The notes: generated from the sequence alone by a model not told the origin. Counted from the stretch's first letter, positions 1 to 7,280 are shown. The stretch is 64,000 nt of DNA from Paenibacillus mangrovi (GCF_022898935.1 NZ_JALIRP010000008.1:186001-250000), one strand, 5' to 3'. Numbers and translations are program-made.

Positions 1-749
1 TGAACGAAGCAGCATCCACTTTAGAAGGCTGGTACGCTCTTCATGATTTTCGTTCCATCAACTGGACAGCCTGGAAATCCGCAGACGACGAAGAACGCGC
101 AATGGCGCTTGATGAGCTGCGGGAGTTTACGAAAGAATGGTCCAAGATCGAATCGGCCAATCAGGGCAGCACAGCTGTCTACACGATTGTGGGACAAAAA
201 GCCGACTTTATCATCATGCATCTGCGTGAAACGCTCGAAGAACTTAATGCGGTGGAAACCGCCTTCAATAAAACTTTGTTTGCCCGCTTCACAACCAAAT
301 CATATTCTTATGTAAGTGTCGTGGAGCTGAGCAACTATCTCGCAGGATCAGGCGGCGGAGATCCGATGGAAAATCCGCAAGTCATCGCACGTCTCAAACC
401 GATTCTACCAAAAACGAAATATATCTGCTTCTATCCGATGAACAAAAAACGTGACCAGAACGACAACTGGTACATGCTTGATATGGAAGATCGTCGCAAC
501 ATGATGCGCAGCCACGGACTGATCGGCCGTTCTTATGCAGGCAAAGTGAAACAGATCATTACCGGCTCCGTTGGTTTCGACGATTGGGAATGGGGCGTTA
601 CACTGTTCGCCGACGACGCGCTGCAGTTCAAGAAGCTCATATATGAAATGCGTTTTGACGAAGTCAGCGCACGTTATGCCGAATTCGGAAGTTTCTATGT
701 GGGAACGCTGCTGACCACAGAATCCTTTGAAGAAATGCTGAAGGTTTAA
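1..749 (+). CDS. hemQ: HemQ, coproheme decarboxylase (first base of start codon outside window)
   Basis: Chlorite-dismutase-fold enzyme of the coproporphyrin-dependent heme pathway of Gram-positive bacteria. It oxidatively decarboxylates Fe-coproporphyrin III to heme b in the cytoplasm. The open frame runs from base 3 (NEAASTLEGWYALHDF), and the window starts with TG, so an NTG start codon almost certainly begins one base upstream. That gives 249 aa, the usual family length. With that numbering, the catalytic Tyr of the FYPMNKKR motif is Tyr145 and the proximal heme ligand candidate in RSHGLIGR is His172, both at family-typical positions. The C-terminal half (GSVGFDDWEWGVTLFADD) is also typical. 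It is followed directly by a terminator, so it ends its transcript. Family assignment is very secure; the start is inferred because its first base is missing. Confidence 0.95.
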   Translation, partial: NEAASTLEGWYALHDFRSINWTAWKSADDEERAMALDELREFTKEWSKIESANQGSTAVYTIVGQKADFIIMHLRETLEELNAVETAFNKTLFARFTTKSYSYVSVVELSNYLAGSGGGDPMENPQVIARLKPILPKTKYICFYPMNKKRDQNDNWYMLDMEDRRNMMRSHGLIGRSYAGKVKQIITGSVGFDDWEWGVTLFADDALQFKKLIYEMRFDEVSARYAEFGSFYVGTLLTTESFEEMLKV

Positions 750-764
750 TAGAATTAAACAAAA

Positions 765-802
765 AGAGCCGCTCCTTTTTAATAGGGACGGCTCCTTTTT
801 TC
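765..802 (+). terminator. Intrinsic terminator of hemQ
   Basis: A 10-nt arm (766-775, GAGCCGCTCC) pairs with 785-794 (GGGACGGCTC) apart from one mismatch, and a T-rich run follows at 796-801. It lies 16 nt after the hemQ stop. Confidence 0.8.
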
Positions 803-826
803 TCTGAAATACTTCTTTTATAATGC

Positions 827-1078
827 TTATTCCTCTTCCTGCTCCTGGTTCTTCAGAGACTCGAGAAATTCCGCCGTTGCCCGGTCACGGTCGCGGCTTT
901 TTTCCTTTAATCGCTCAATGGCAGGCAGAATCAGAATATCAATTTCCTTCTGCACCGTATAGACCAGATCATAGCGGTTCTGGTCCTCCAGATAGCCTCC
1001 GACTTCCATCAACGCGTTGTAACGGTCCAGCTCATCCCTCGTCAAAAGTGAGCGTACCTGAACACTACAGTGGCGCAT
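827..1078 (-). CDS. Small hypothetical protein translationally coupled to ndh
   Basis: Predicted 83-aa soluble protein that I do not recognise. It is rich in charged residues, looks all-helical, and ends in an acidic tail (NQEQEEE). The ATG begins one base after the TAG stop of the upstream NADH dehydrogenase gene, which implies one operon and coupled translation. There is no signal peptide or membrane segment. The length and uninterrupted frame in a tight operon position support a real gene. A function connected to the dehydrogenase is only a guess from context. Confidence 0.7.
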   Translation of the reverse strand: MRHCSVQVRSLLTRDELDRYNALMEVGGYLEDQNRYDLVYTVQKEIDILILPAIERLKEKSRDRDRATAEFLESLKNQEQEEE

Positions 1079-1079
1079 C

Positions 1080-2276
1080 CTACAGGAATTTCCCTTTTCT
1101 CAGTACCAGCGGTATGCCGCCGATAATGAAGAGATAGCGCATATCCACGAGCTTTTTCAGCTGCGCGGCCTTCCAGCCCTTGATCAGCTTGTCGCCGACC
1201 GCGGCAATACCCTCCCCTTTGCCCAGGGAAGCAACAGTGCCTTTGTTGTTGTACACGAACTTTCTTGGCTGCTGGTTTCGGATCGCAGCCACGATGTTAT
1301 AGGCACAGCATACACCCTGCTGCATGGCGATTTGGGCCGTCGGCGGGTATGGACGACCTTCCGGATTGAAGACGAGGGCATTGTCGCCAAGGATATAAAT
1401 ATGATCTTGACCCGGCGCATGCAGATACTCATCCACCCTCACGCGGCCGCGAGCCGTTTCAAAGCCTGCCGCTTCAATCATGTGATTACCGCGAATTCCG
1501 CCGGTCCACACGACTGTAGCCGCCTTAATTTCTTCACCCGTAGCAAGAAGCACGCCATCCGGTGTGCACTCCTGGATTGCTACGCCAATTTTGAAGGTGA
1601 CTCCTTTTCTTTTGAGCACATCCATGGCGTATTCCACCAGCTCCGGTGCGAAGCCCGGCAGCGCGGTCTGCGCCGCCTCAACGTTATAAATGTTGACCAG
1701 ATTCGGGTCTACATCATACTCTTTGCAAAGCTCCGGAAGCCGGTCCGCGAGCTCCGCCACAAATTCAATACCGCTGAAGCCTGCTCCGCCAACAACAAAA
1801 TTCAGGCGTTCCTGCGGATGTCTTTCATTTTTATATAAAGCAAACTGGTATTCAATATGCTTGCGGATCAAACGAACCGAGTTGATGCTGCGGATCGTCA
1901 TCGCATAGTCAGACAATCCTGGAATGCCGAAGGTCTCAGACTCTCCGCCTAGAGCAATGACAAGGTAATCATAAGATAGGGTTCCATCCTCCAGAATGAC
2001 CTTTTTCTCATGGGTCCGGATTTCCTGAACGGAGGATTTCACCAGGTCAATTTTGAATTCATCAATCAGCTTCGAAATAGGAACACGTGTGTTTTCAACG
2101 CTATCCGTACCTGCGGCAGGCATATGCAAATGAGTCGTAATATAATGGTAATCATGACGGTTTACTAAGGTAACATCTGCCTCATTATAATTTAATTCCT
2201 TTTGAAGTCGCTGTGCTGTCAGGATACCTGCATATCCCGCGCCAAGGATTACGATCTTGGGAATGTTGCTCATCAT
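1080..2276 (-). CDS. yumB: Type II NADH dehydrogenase-like flavoprotein (YumB family)
   Basis: Single-subunit, non-proton-pumping NADH:quinone oxidoreductase family (NDH-2), expected to act peripherally at the membrane and pass electrons from NADH via FAD to menaquinone. The 398 aa contain an N-terminal FAD-binding dinucleotide fold (ILGAGYAG, about residues 8-15), a second Rossmann motif for NADH (VVGGAGFSGIEF, about 160-171), the FAD-contacting ILGDNALV segment, and the quinone-site AQIAMQQG box near 315. The sequence is closer to B. subtilis YumB than to YjlD as I recall them. ATG 2276 follows GGAG by only 4 nt; the next codon, ATG 2273, has better spacing. A small coupled ORF follows. Divergent from yumC, with possible Rex-type sites upstream. 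Confidence 0.9.
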   Translation of the reverse strand: MMSNIPKIVILGAGYAGILTAQRLQKELNYNEADVTLVNRHDYHYITTHLHMPAAGTDSVENTRVPISKLIDEFKIDLVKSSVQEIRTHEKKVILEDGTLSYDYLVIALGGESETFGIPGLSDYAMTIRSINSVRLIRKHIEYQFALYKNERHPQERLNFVVGGAGFSGIEFVAELADRLPELCKEYDVDPNLVNIYNVEAAQTALPGFAPELVEYAMDVLKRKGVTFKIGVAIQECTPDGVLLATGEEIKAATVVWTGGIRGNHMIEAAGFETARGRVRVDEYLHAPGQDHIYILGDNALVFNPEGRPYPPTAQIAMQQGVCCAYNIVAAIRNQQPRKFVYNNKGTVASLGKGEGIAAVGDKLIKGWKAAQLKKLVDMRYLFIIGGIPLVLRKGKFL

Positions 2277-2317
2277 CTTGCTCCTTCCAAGTCCTTCTTT
2301 TTGTATATTTATATATT

Positions 2318-2357
2318 TTGTGAGACATTACAAAACTTATTGTGAAATAATACACTT
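2318..2357 (-). promoter_or_regulatory. Possible Rex-type operators upstream of the NADH dehydrogenase gene
   Basis: TTGTGAAATAATACACTT at 2340-2357 matches 15 of 18 positions of the Rex consensus TTGTGAAWWWWTTCACAA; its left half is perfect. A poorer relative (TTGTGAGACATTACAAAA) lies at 2318-2335. Rex represses NADH dehydrogenase genes in other Firmicutes at low NADH/NAD+ (established knowledge). These sites lie 42-84 nt upstream of the start codon. An alternative is an unrelated TTATT-GTGA-AATAA palindrome at the same place. Confidence 0.35.
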
Positions 2358-2465
2358 TTATAATTAGGATGCAGCGGAATGCTTGAAATTTAAGGCGAAA
2401 ATGTCTGAAATTCGACAAAAAGATGGTAATGCACAATTGAATGATAGCTACTTTCAGACAAAAGA

Positions 2466-2567
2466 TCAAGTCTTATTTCCCCTTGGTTTTCCGCGCCCCG
2501 CGCCGGATTTATTGGTCATTTCAACTGGTTTGGCGCCTTTATTTTCAGAGGCTTCCCTTCCATCCAC
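2466..2567 (-). CDS. Possible 33-codon basic micro-ORF
   Basis: On the minus strand a GTG at 2567 opens 33 codons ending in a Lys/Gly/Arg-rich tail (GAGRGKPRGNKT). The composition looks more protein-like than any other frame in this intergenic region. In-frame sense codons (VYWK) continue only four codons upstream before a stop, and there is no good ribosome binding site, so it may be a degraded remnant or chance. It lies between the divergent yumB-like and yumC genes. Confidence 0.2.
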   Translation of the reverse strand: MDGREASENKGAKPVEMTNKSGAGRGKPRGNKT

Positions 2568-2580
2568 TTTCCAGTAAACT

Positions 2581-2609
2581 TTTCAGCCTGAGCCGGGATA
2601 TATTATAAT
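2581..2609 (+). promoter_or_regulatory. Putative yumC promoter
   Basis: A perfect TATAAT lies at 2604-2609, with a poor -35 (TTTCAG, 2581-2586) at 17-bp spacing. It is 47 nt upstream of the yumC start. The remaining bases of the 380-bp divergent region 2277-2656 hold the Rex-like motifs, the micro-ORF and nothing else I can support. Confidence 0.45.
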
Positions 2610-2656
2610 GAAAGAGATTGTTATTCTGATTTTCAAGCTGGAGGTGCTTATATACA

Positions 2657-3658
2657 ATGGCTTCACACTCAGAGGGTGTTGAAATATCTGACCTTACCAT
2701 CATCGGAGGAGGTCCTACCGGCATGTTTGCTTCCTTTTACTGCGGCATGCGCCAGGCATCTGTTACGCTGATCGAGAGCATGCCTCAGCTCGGAGGGCAG
2801 CTTACCGCTTTATATCCGGAAAAATACATCTATGATGTAGCGGGCTTTCCAAAAGTGACCGCCCAGGAGCTTGTGGACAACCTGTCCAAGCAAATGGAGC
2901 TGTTCCAGACGAATGTACGCCTGGAGGAAAAGGTAACTTCACTCGTTAAGCAGGACGAGCGTCATTTTGTCGTGACTACAGATAAAGGAGAATATCATTC
3001 CAGAGCCGTGATCATTACGGCTGGAGTCGGCGCGTTTCAGCCCCGCCGTCTTGAAGTGGAAGGAGCGGAGAAATTCGAGAAGTCGAACCTGCACTACTTC
3101 GTCAATGATTTGAACCAGTTTAAAGGCAAAAAGGTTCTGATTACGGGCGGCGGCGACTCTGCCGTAGACTGGGCCCTGATGCTGGAACCGATCGCCGAGC
3201 AGGTTACGCTTGTTCACCGCCGCGATAAATTCCGTGCCCATGAGCACAGCGTCGAAAATCTGATGAACTCCAAGGTGAATGTGGTGACGCCTACGGAAAT
3301 TACCGGGCTGCATGGTGAAGAATCGATTACGAAAGTAACGCTCTCTCATGTGAAGAGCAAGGAAACGCAGGAGATCGAAGTCGATGATGTGATCGTCAAC
3401 TTTGGTTTTGTGTCTTCCTTAGGCCCAATCGCCGATTGGGGCATTGAGATCGAATCCAATTCCATCATCGTCGATTCGAGAATGGAAACCAACATTCCGG
3501 GTATTTTTGCTGCCGGCGATATTACGACCTATCCAGGCAAGCTTAAACTGATCGCTGTCGGATTTGGCGAAGCACCAACGGCTGTGAATAACGCAAAGGT
3601 ATACATTGATCCGGATGCGAAGCTGTCTCCGGGACACAGCAGCAACATGAAGCTCTAA
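2657..3658 (+). CDS. yumC: Ferredoxin--NADP+ reductase, thioredoxin-reductase type
   Basis: Homodimeric FAD enzyme transferring electrons between NADPH and ferredoxin or flavodoxin; the YumC family is essential in B. subtilis. The 333 aa show an N-terminal FAD motif (IIGGGPTGMFA, about 16-26), the central NADPH motif (ITGGGDSAVDWAL, about 162-174) and the C-terminal FAD motif (GIFAAGDIT). The CxxC disulfide of true thioredoxin reductases is absent: the corresponding region reads GGGDSAVDW. This is diagnostic for the FNR branch. The ATG is preceded by GGAGGTG 10 nt upstream. It stands alone with its own promoter and terminator. Confidence 0.93.
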   Translation: MASHSEGVEISDLTIIGGGPTGMFASFYCGMRQASVTLIESMPQLGGQLTALYPEKYIYDVAGFPKVTAQELVDNLSKQMELFQTNVRLEEKVTSLVKQDERHFVVTTDKGEYHSRAVIITAGVGAFQPRRLEVEGAEKFEKSNLHYFVNDLNQFKGKKVLITGGGDSAVDWALMLEPIAEQVTLVHRRDKFRAHEHSVENLMNSKVNVVTPTEITGLHGEESITKVTLSHVKSKETQEIEVDDVIVNFGFVSSLGPIADWGIEIESNSIIVDSRMETNIPGIFAAGDITTYPGKLKLIAVGFGEAPTAVNNAKVYIDPDAKLSPGHSSNMKL

Positions 3659-3689
3659 ATGATCATCTATCTATAAATTGAACTACAAA

Positions 3690-3753
3690 AAAGGGTATCC
3701 TTAGTTTGACTGCTTATTTGCATCGCAGCCAATAAAGGGTACCCTCATTTTTT
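3690..3753 (+). terminator. Intrinsic terminator of yumC
   Basis: GGGTATCCTT (3693-3702) pairs over 10 bp, including one G-T wobble, with AAGGGTACCC (3735-3744), followed by a T tract at 3748-3753. The loop is unusually long, about 32 nt. Confidence 0.7.
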
Positions 3754-3785
3754 GATATTTGTTCTATGTATATCGAAAATAGATT

Positions 3786-3861
3786 CTACACCTCCAAACG
3801 CCTTCAGATGGGAAACCGATCGCGAGCCTTCATTAAGGAATTAATAACGATGGATGTGTAG
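3786..3861 (-). terminator. Weak terminator-like inverted repeat downstream of sda
   Basis: CTACACCTCC (3786-3795) and GGATGTGTAG (3852-3861) can pair with one mismatch. On the minus strand the structure is followed by a modest T-rich stretch. It is positioned right after the sda stop, but the loop is long. Confidence 0.3.
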
Positions 3862-3873
3862 CGGATTCTATTC

Positions 3874-4017
3874 TTAGTGAACGACACTCGGCTGGACAGC
3901 CTCCAGATTCCGTTTGTGGATCTCAGCCAGGAGCAGGGTTATGAAATCCCGGTCCAGCATCAATTCAACAGCGGCGTGATAAGAATCCAGTAGCATTTCA
4001 TCCGTCAAGATAGCCAT
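3874..4017 (-). CDS. sda: Sda, checkpoint inhibitor of sporulation initiation
   Basis: A 47-aa helical-hairpin protein that binds sporulation histidine kinases (KinA type) and blocks autophosphorylation when replication initiation is perturbed (established for B. subtilis Sda). The sequence reads MAILTDEMLLDSYHAAVELM then LDRDFITLLLAEIHKRNLEA. The pattern L(S/T)DE-LL-SY--A-E--L-RDFI-LL--EI-KR-L is the Sda signature. An AGGAAAGG-type ribosome binding site lies about 9 nt before ATG 4017. The gene is shorter than usual ORF cutoffs, so automated calls easily miss it. A sigma-A-type promoter and a cluster of DnaA boxes lie immediately upstream, matching the known DnaA control of sda. It is followed by hypothetical intergenic DNA and then the convergent yumC. 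Confidence 0.93.
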   Translation of the reverse strand: MAILTDEMLLDSYHAAVELMLDRDFITLLLAEIHKRNLEAVQPSVVH

Positions 4018-4053
4018 TCTTTTCACATCCTTTCCTATTTTTTCCTCAAAACT

Positions 4054-4082
4054 ATCATATCAAACATTTATAGACGGAACAA
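4054..4082 (-). promoter_or_regulatory. Sigma-A-type promoter of sda
   Basis: On the minus strand, TTGTTC (4077-4082) is followed after exactly 17 bp by TATGAT (4054-4059). It lies 37 nt upstream of the sda ATG and next to the DnaA-box cluster. Confidence 0.75.
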
Positions 4083-4091
4083 GCGTTCGCA

Positions 4092-4191
4092 GTATCCACA
4101 GGCTGTTGTGGAAATCCTGTGTATAATTTGTTAGCAAGTGTCGTAAAACCAATGAAAATGCAGTGGATTATGGGGATAAAAGTTATACACA
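4092..4191. promoter_or_regulatory. Cluster of DnaA boxes controlling sda
   Basis: Two perfect TTATNCACA boxes: TTATACACA on the minus strand at 4118-4126 and on the plus strand at 4183-4191. Near matches are GTATCCACA at 4092-4100 (one mismatch), TTATCCCCA on the minus strand at 4171-4179 (one mismatch) and ATTTCCACA on the minus strand at 4107-4115 (two mismatches). Five candidates in 100 bp just upstream of the sda promoter fit the known DnaA regulation of sda. No oriC hallmark (dnaA/dnaN genes, AT-rich unwinding element) is present. Confidence 0.8.
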
Positions 4192-4253
4192 GGATAGTTA
4201 ACACTTCGAACGAGCTAAAATATTTTTCTACCAATATATGATTTATGAAAACT

Positions 4254-4916
4254 TTACTGCGGTCTGGTATTAACTTCGAAAATCCATATTCTTCCTTCCT
4301 GATCCAGTCCGTAGTCAAAACCAAGCTTCCCGATGCCCGGAAAATGACGCTCTAGAATCGCCGTACATTGGCGGGTAAGCTGGCGCATTTCATGCCGTTT
4401 GGCCGTTGAAGAGACATGGGGCAAGGAACGGCGGAGTCCTTCTTTGCAGCTGAGCAAATTTCCGCCTTTACACAGGTTGGTCACGAATAGCCCGCTTCTG
4501 GCTAATCTGCCCACCATCGCTCTGAATTCCCAGTGTTCTCCGTTCTTGACATACTTCACACGATAATCAATTGGACGGCCTCGGATCCGTGCCAGATGAA
4601 TCCCCTTCTGAATGAGATATTTTCGCTTTACTTTCACCCGCAGAAGCGCATGATACATATCATGGAAGGATCCATAGTGACTCGTTTTAGATGAATGGGT
4701 CATACTGTAGCGCGCTCCAGATCTAGCCACCTTGATGACACCGTATCCTCCGCCTCCAACGACTGGTTTGACGACAACAAATCCATGGGCTCTAATCATT
4801 TTTCGAAGATTTTCCATACTCAGTTCTCTTGTTTGCGGTATATATGGGGCAACTTTGGGATCTGTCAGCAGTGCTTGGGTTTTCAGCCACTTGCTTGCCA
4901 GCTGTCTTCCCCCCAT
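4254..4916 (-). CDS. YheC/YheD-family ATP-grasp protein (endospore coat-associated type)
   Basis: A 220-aa single ATP-grasp domain protein related to YheC/YheD, which are spore coat-associated in Bacillus; the substrate is unknown. Visible features are the glycine-rich nucleotide loop VVKPVVGGGGYGVIKV (about residues 48-63), the RVKYVKNG/EFRAMVGR core strands, and the C-terminal metal/ATP motif FEVNTRP at the very end. It is about half the length of YheC/YheD, containing only the ATP-grasp core; such short forms occur in Paenibacillus as I recall. An AGGAGG site lies 8 nt before ATG 4916. It is upstream of and co-oriented with sda but separated by the sda promoter region. Confidence 0.85.
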   Translation of the reverse strand: MGGRQLASKWLKTQALLTDPKVAPYIPQTRELSMENLRKMIRAHGFVVVKPVVGGGGYGVIKVARSGARYSMTHSSKTSHYGSFHDMYHALLRVKVKRKYLIQKGIHLARIRGRPIDYRVKYVKNGEHWEFRAMVGRLARSGLFVTNLCKGGNLLSCKEGLRRSLPHVSSTAKRHEMRQLTRQCTAILERHFPGIGKLGFDYGLDQEGRIWIFEVNTRPQ

Positions 4917-5065
4917 TTGTACCGCCTCCTTTCCTCGCTCGTATCTTTTAACATACTCTTAAGTCGGACTTCTCTCTTGTATGTTTGTACGTAATCGAAT
5001 AATCTGCCGAAAAAAACTGCGGACTTTAGAAGTACTTAAAGCAGAATGTTGCCATAATAGATCTG

Positions 5066-5094
5066 TTGGCGTCTATGACTTTATGGGCTATAAT
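5066..5094 (+). promoter_or_regulatory. Sigma-A-type promoter of the small membrane protein gene
   Basis: TTGGCG (5066-5071), 17 bp, TATAAT (5089-5094). It is a good match placed 36 nt upstream of the chosen GTG start. Confidence 0.75.
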
Positions 5095-5130
5095 GGAATT
5101 TGAATGTTACAAAGGGAGGAAACTTGGGTC

Positions 5131-5346
5131 GTGGCTGAATTTTTTAGAATATTGTACTGGATCGCGATTGTCGGCGCGTCGATCTCACTTGCTGCCGTCA
5201 CCGTGGGAATTTTCGCCATTGGGATCAAATTTATGAAAGATAAACGCAGAGCGGTGGGTGCGGGCTGTATCGTGTTTTCCCTTATTGCAGCAGCCATGAT
5301 TGTCTTCATGGTCAATCATACCTTTATTGTTCCTGCAAGCTCCTAA
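5131..5346 (+). CDS. Small two-helix membrane protein, DUF2768-like
   Basis: Predicted 71-aa inner membrane protein with two hydrophobic segments (about residues 5-30 and 42-64) joined by a short basic loop (KFMKDKRRA). GTG 5131 is preferred over the in-frame ATG 5104 because GGGAGG sits about 12 nt before it, within the longer reading frame. It resembles small DUF2768-type membrane proteins of spore formers, but I cannot confirm the family. It is monocistronic, with its own promoter and a shared terminator with convergent yutM. Function unknown. Confidence 0.65.
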   Translation: MAEFFRILYWIAIVGASISLAAVTVGIFAIGIKFMKDKRRAVGAGCIVFSLIAAAMIVFMVNHTFIVPASS

Positions 5347-5365
5347 GACATACACACATACAAAG

Positions 5366-5420
5366 CAAAAGGCTCACACCCTGCTTCAACGAAGCGGTGC
5401 GAGCCTTTTTACTTTTTTTC
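5366..5420. terminator. Bidirectional terminator between the membrane protein gene and yutM
   Basis: AAAGGCTC-A-CACC...GGTG-CGAGCCTTT flanked by A and T tracts (5366-5381 and 5396-5420) serves the two convergent genes. Confidence 0.75.
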
Positions 5421-5440
5421 TTAAGATTTACGCTTCTGAA

Positions 5441-5800
5441 TCAGCACTCTTCAGGAGCCGGCTTGCCTTCATTCGTAGCCGTACGGAAGGAAGCTCCACA
5501 GCCGCAGGTTGCCGTAGCGTTCGGGTTATGCATCGTAAAGCCGCCGCTCATGCCTGCATCCTCATAGTCAATTTCAAGTCCGTTAATTAGCGGCAGGCTT
5601 TGCTTATCCACTACGACCTTCAGATCGTTTACATTCATAAATACGTCATTCTCGGATTCTTCATCATCAAAACCCATGGCGTATGAAAAACCGCTGCAGC
5701 CGCCCTCCTGTACGCCCAGACGAAGAAACATGTTCGGAATCTCCTGTTCGGACAGCATTTCTTTCAGTTTATCGGAAGCGGAATCGCTAATGTTAATCAT
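5441..5800 (-). CDS. yutM: A-type iron-sulfur carrier (IscA/ErpA/YutM family)
   Basis: HesB/IscA-family carrier that receives Fe-S clusters and delivers them to target enzymes. The 119 aa contain the three invariant ligand cysteines Cys35 (GGCSGF), Cys99 and Cys101 (TCGCGASF). The Cys at the last position is additional and family-variable. AGGAGGG precedes ATG 5800 by 7 nt. With yutI and yuzB a few kb away it fits the Fe-S assembly theme of this region, near the Fe-S enzyme MqnE. Confidence 0.92.
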   Translation of the reverse strand: MINISDSASDKLKEMLSEQEIPNMFLRLGVQEGGCSGFSYAMGFDDEESENDVFMNVNDLKVVVDKQSLPLINGLEIDYEDAGMSGGFTMHNPNATATCGCGASFRTATNEGKPAPEEC

Positions 5801-6014
5801 AGGTCACCCTCCTTATGGTACTTAAGCTCAGTATACTCCACAAATCTTTTCCTCTCAAGTAATGTCCGCCTTTCATCAGGCGGGAACGATGACCTTTTTT
5901 TCCTGCCCACCGTATTGCGGAGCCTGAATGTGAGGTTTATAATAGTGTGGGTGACAAGAGATCTGGAAATGTCAAAATTTTGTCACCGCGATGACAATGC
6001 TCTGCCATAATTTT

Positions 6015-6032
6015 TTGTAATTTTTTTCACAA
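6015..6032 (+). promoter_or_regulatory. Rex-like operator upstream of mqnE
   Basis: TTGTAATTTTTTTCACAA matches 16 of 18 positions of the Rex consensus TTGTGAAWWWWTTCACAA. It lies 45 nt upstream of a perfect TATAAT. Rex control of a menaquinone gene would couple quinone supply to the NADH/NAD+ ratio. That is inference; no rex gene is in the window. Confidence 0.45.
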
Positions 6033-6047
6033 AATTGTTAAATCCTT

Positions 6048-6160
6048 TTGAGTCAAAGGCACGCAAACCTGCTGCCTATAATTAACCGGCCCGCTCTTTA
6101 AGAGCGCATGAACAAGCCGTTATACAAGACTTGAATGAATGAAGCCCTAATTAAATGAGC
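6048..6160 (+). promoter_or_regulatory. mqnE promoter and structured 5' leader candidate
   Basis: TATAAT lies at 6077-6082; no good -35 at normal spacing is seen, so an activator may be needed. Nested inverted repeats follow: CGGC (about 6087-6090) with GCCG (about 6116-6119), enclosing a CGCTC-TTTAA-GAGCG hairpin, and GGCA...TGCC just upstream. No T tract follows, so it is not a terminator. The rest of the 373-bp gap 5801-6173 holds the Rex-like site, a TGTCAAAATTTTGTCA palindrome near 5968-5983 and nothing coding. Confidence 0.35.
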
Positions 6161-6173
6161 AGGAGGAATGGAA

Positions 6174-7280
6174 ATGTCCATGATCTTAACACCTAATTCC
6201 AATAAGAGAATGGAAGAAATCGCCGAAAAAGTTCGCCACGGGGAACGTCTAAACATCGAAGACGGTGTATTCCTTTATGAAACAGATGATTTGTTGACTT
6301 TGGGTCAGCTTGCTAACGAAGTCAATCTGCGCAAAAACGGCAACAAGGTCTATTTTATTGAAAATATGAGTTTGTATTTCACCAATGTCTGTGAAGCCAG
6401 ATGCGCATTCTGCAATTTCAGAAAAGATCTTGGCGATGAAGGCTCGTATACGCTGACCGGCCAAGAGATGATTGAATACGTTGAGCAGCATATCCACCCG
6501 GGTGTTCGTGAGTTCCATATTGTGGGCGGCCATAACAACCATATGCCTTTTCAATATTATGTAGATTCGCTGCAAGCACTAACCGACCGCTTCCCTGATG
6601 TGACACTAAAAGCTTATACGGCAGCGGAAATCGAATTCTTTACCCGCATCAGCGGACTCAGCATCGAAGAAGTTCTTAAGGAGCTGCAAAAGGCCGGACT
6701 GAAATCGCTTACTGGTGGCGGCGCCGAAATTCTGTCCGATCAGTACCGTAAAAAGATGAAAGTGGAAAAAGCGAATGTAGAGCAATACCTCGACGTCCAC
6801 AGAACTGCGCACAAGCTGGGCATGAAAACCCACACAACCATGCTTTATGGCTCGATTGAGTCGCATGAGGACCGTATCCGTCATATGATGCAGATCCGCG
6901 ATCTGCAGGATGAAACGAACGGCTTCCTGGTATTCATCCCGCTCTCCATGCAGCCTAGAAACAAAAACGCAGGCATCATGCGCCGTAACTCTGCTTACGA
7001 AGATTTGAAAACCATCGCGATCAGCCGTCTGATGCTTGATAATTTCAATCACATTAAAGCTTACTTCATCAACATCGGTCCGCAGTTGACCCAGGTCTCC
7101 CTCTCCTTCGGCGCTTCCGACGTACATGGAACGATCCTTAAAGAACGGATTAGCCATGCGGCAGGAGCCCTCACGCCTGAAGGCTTGACCCGCGATGAGC
7201 TGATCTGGCTCGTCAAAGGCGCAGGACGAATTCCGGTTGAACGGGATACGTTCTACAATGAAATCAAAGTATATGAGTAA
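6174..7280 (+). CDS. mqnE: Aminofutalosine synthase MqnE (radical SAM)
   Basis: Radical SAM enzyme of the futalosine menaquinone pathway. It adds the adenosyl radical to 3-[(1-carboxyvinyl)oxy]benzoate to give aminofutalosine. With the start at 6174, which lies 7 nt after AGGAGG (ATG 6168 is too close), the protein has 368 aa and its [4Fe-4S] motif CxxxCxxC is Cys73/Cys77/Cys80 (CEARCAFCNF). Other family marks are GGHNNHMPFQYY, SLTGGGAEIL, the TTMLYG strand and FIPLSMQPRNKNAG. No other mqn gene is visible here, so it is a solitary locus. It lies beside Fe-S biogenesis genes and quinone-reducing dehydrogenases that use its end product. Confidence 0.95.
   Translation: MSMILTPNSNKRMEEIAEKVRHGERLNIEDGVFLYETDDLLTLGQLANEVNLRKNGNKVYFIENMSLYFTNVCEARCAFCNFRKDLGDEGSYTLTGQEMIEYVEQHIHPGVREFHIVGGHNNHMPFQYYVDSLQALTDRFPDVTLKAYTAAEIEFFTRISGLSIEEVLKELQKAGLKSLTGGGAEILSDQYRKKMKVEKANVEQYLDVHRTAHKLGMKTHTTMLYGSIESHEDRIRHMMQIRDLQDETNGFLVFIPLSMQPRNKNAGIMRRNSAYEDLKTIAISRLMLDNFNHIKAYFINIGPQLTQVSLSFGASDVHGTILKERISHAAGALTPEGLTRDELIWLVKGAGRIPVERDTFYNEIKVYE

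Noticed and set aside
4092..4191. Replication origin because of clustered DnaA boxes
   Set aside because: No dnaA, dnaN or AT-rich unwinding region is next to it; the boxes sit at sda, a known DnaA-regulated gene.
6048..6120. Cyclic-di-GMP-I riboswitch upstream of mqnE
   Set aside because: GGCACGCAAACC resembles parts of the core, but the second core strand and the tetraloop-receptor stems are not present in order.
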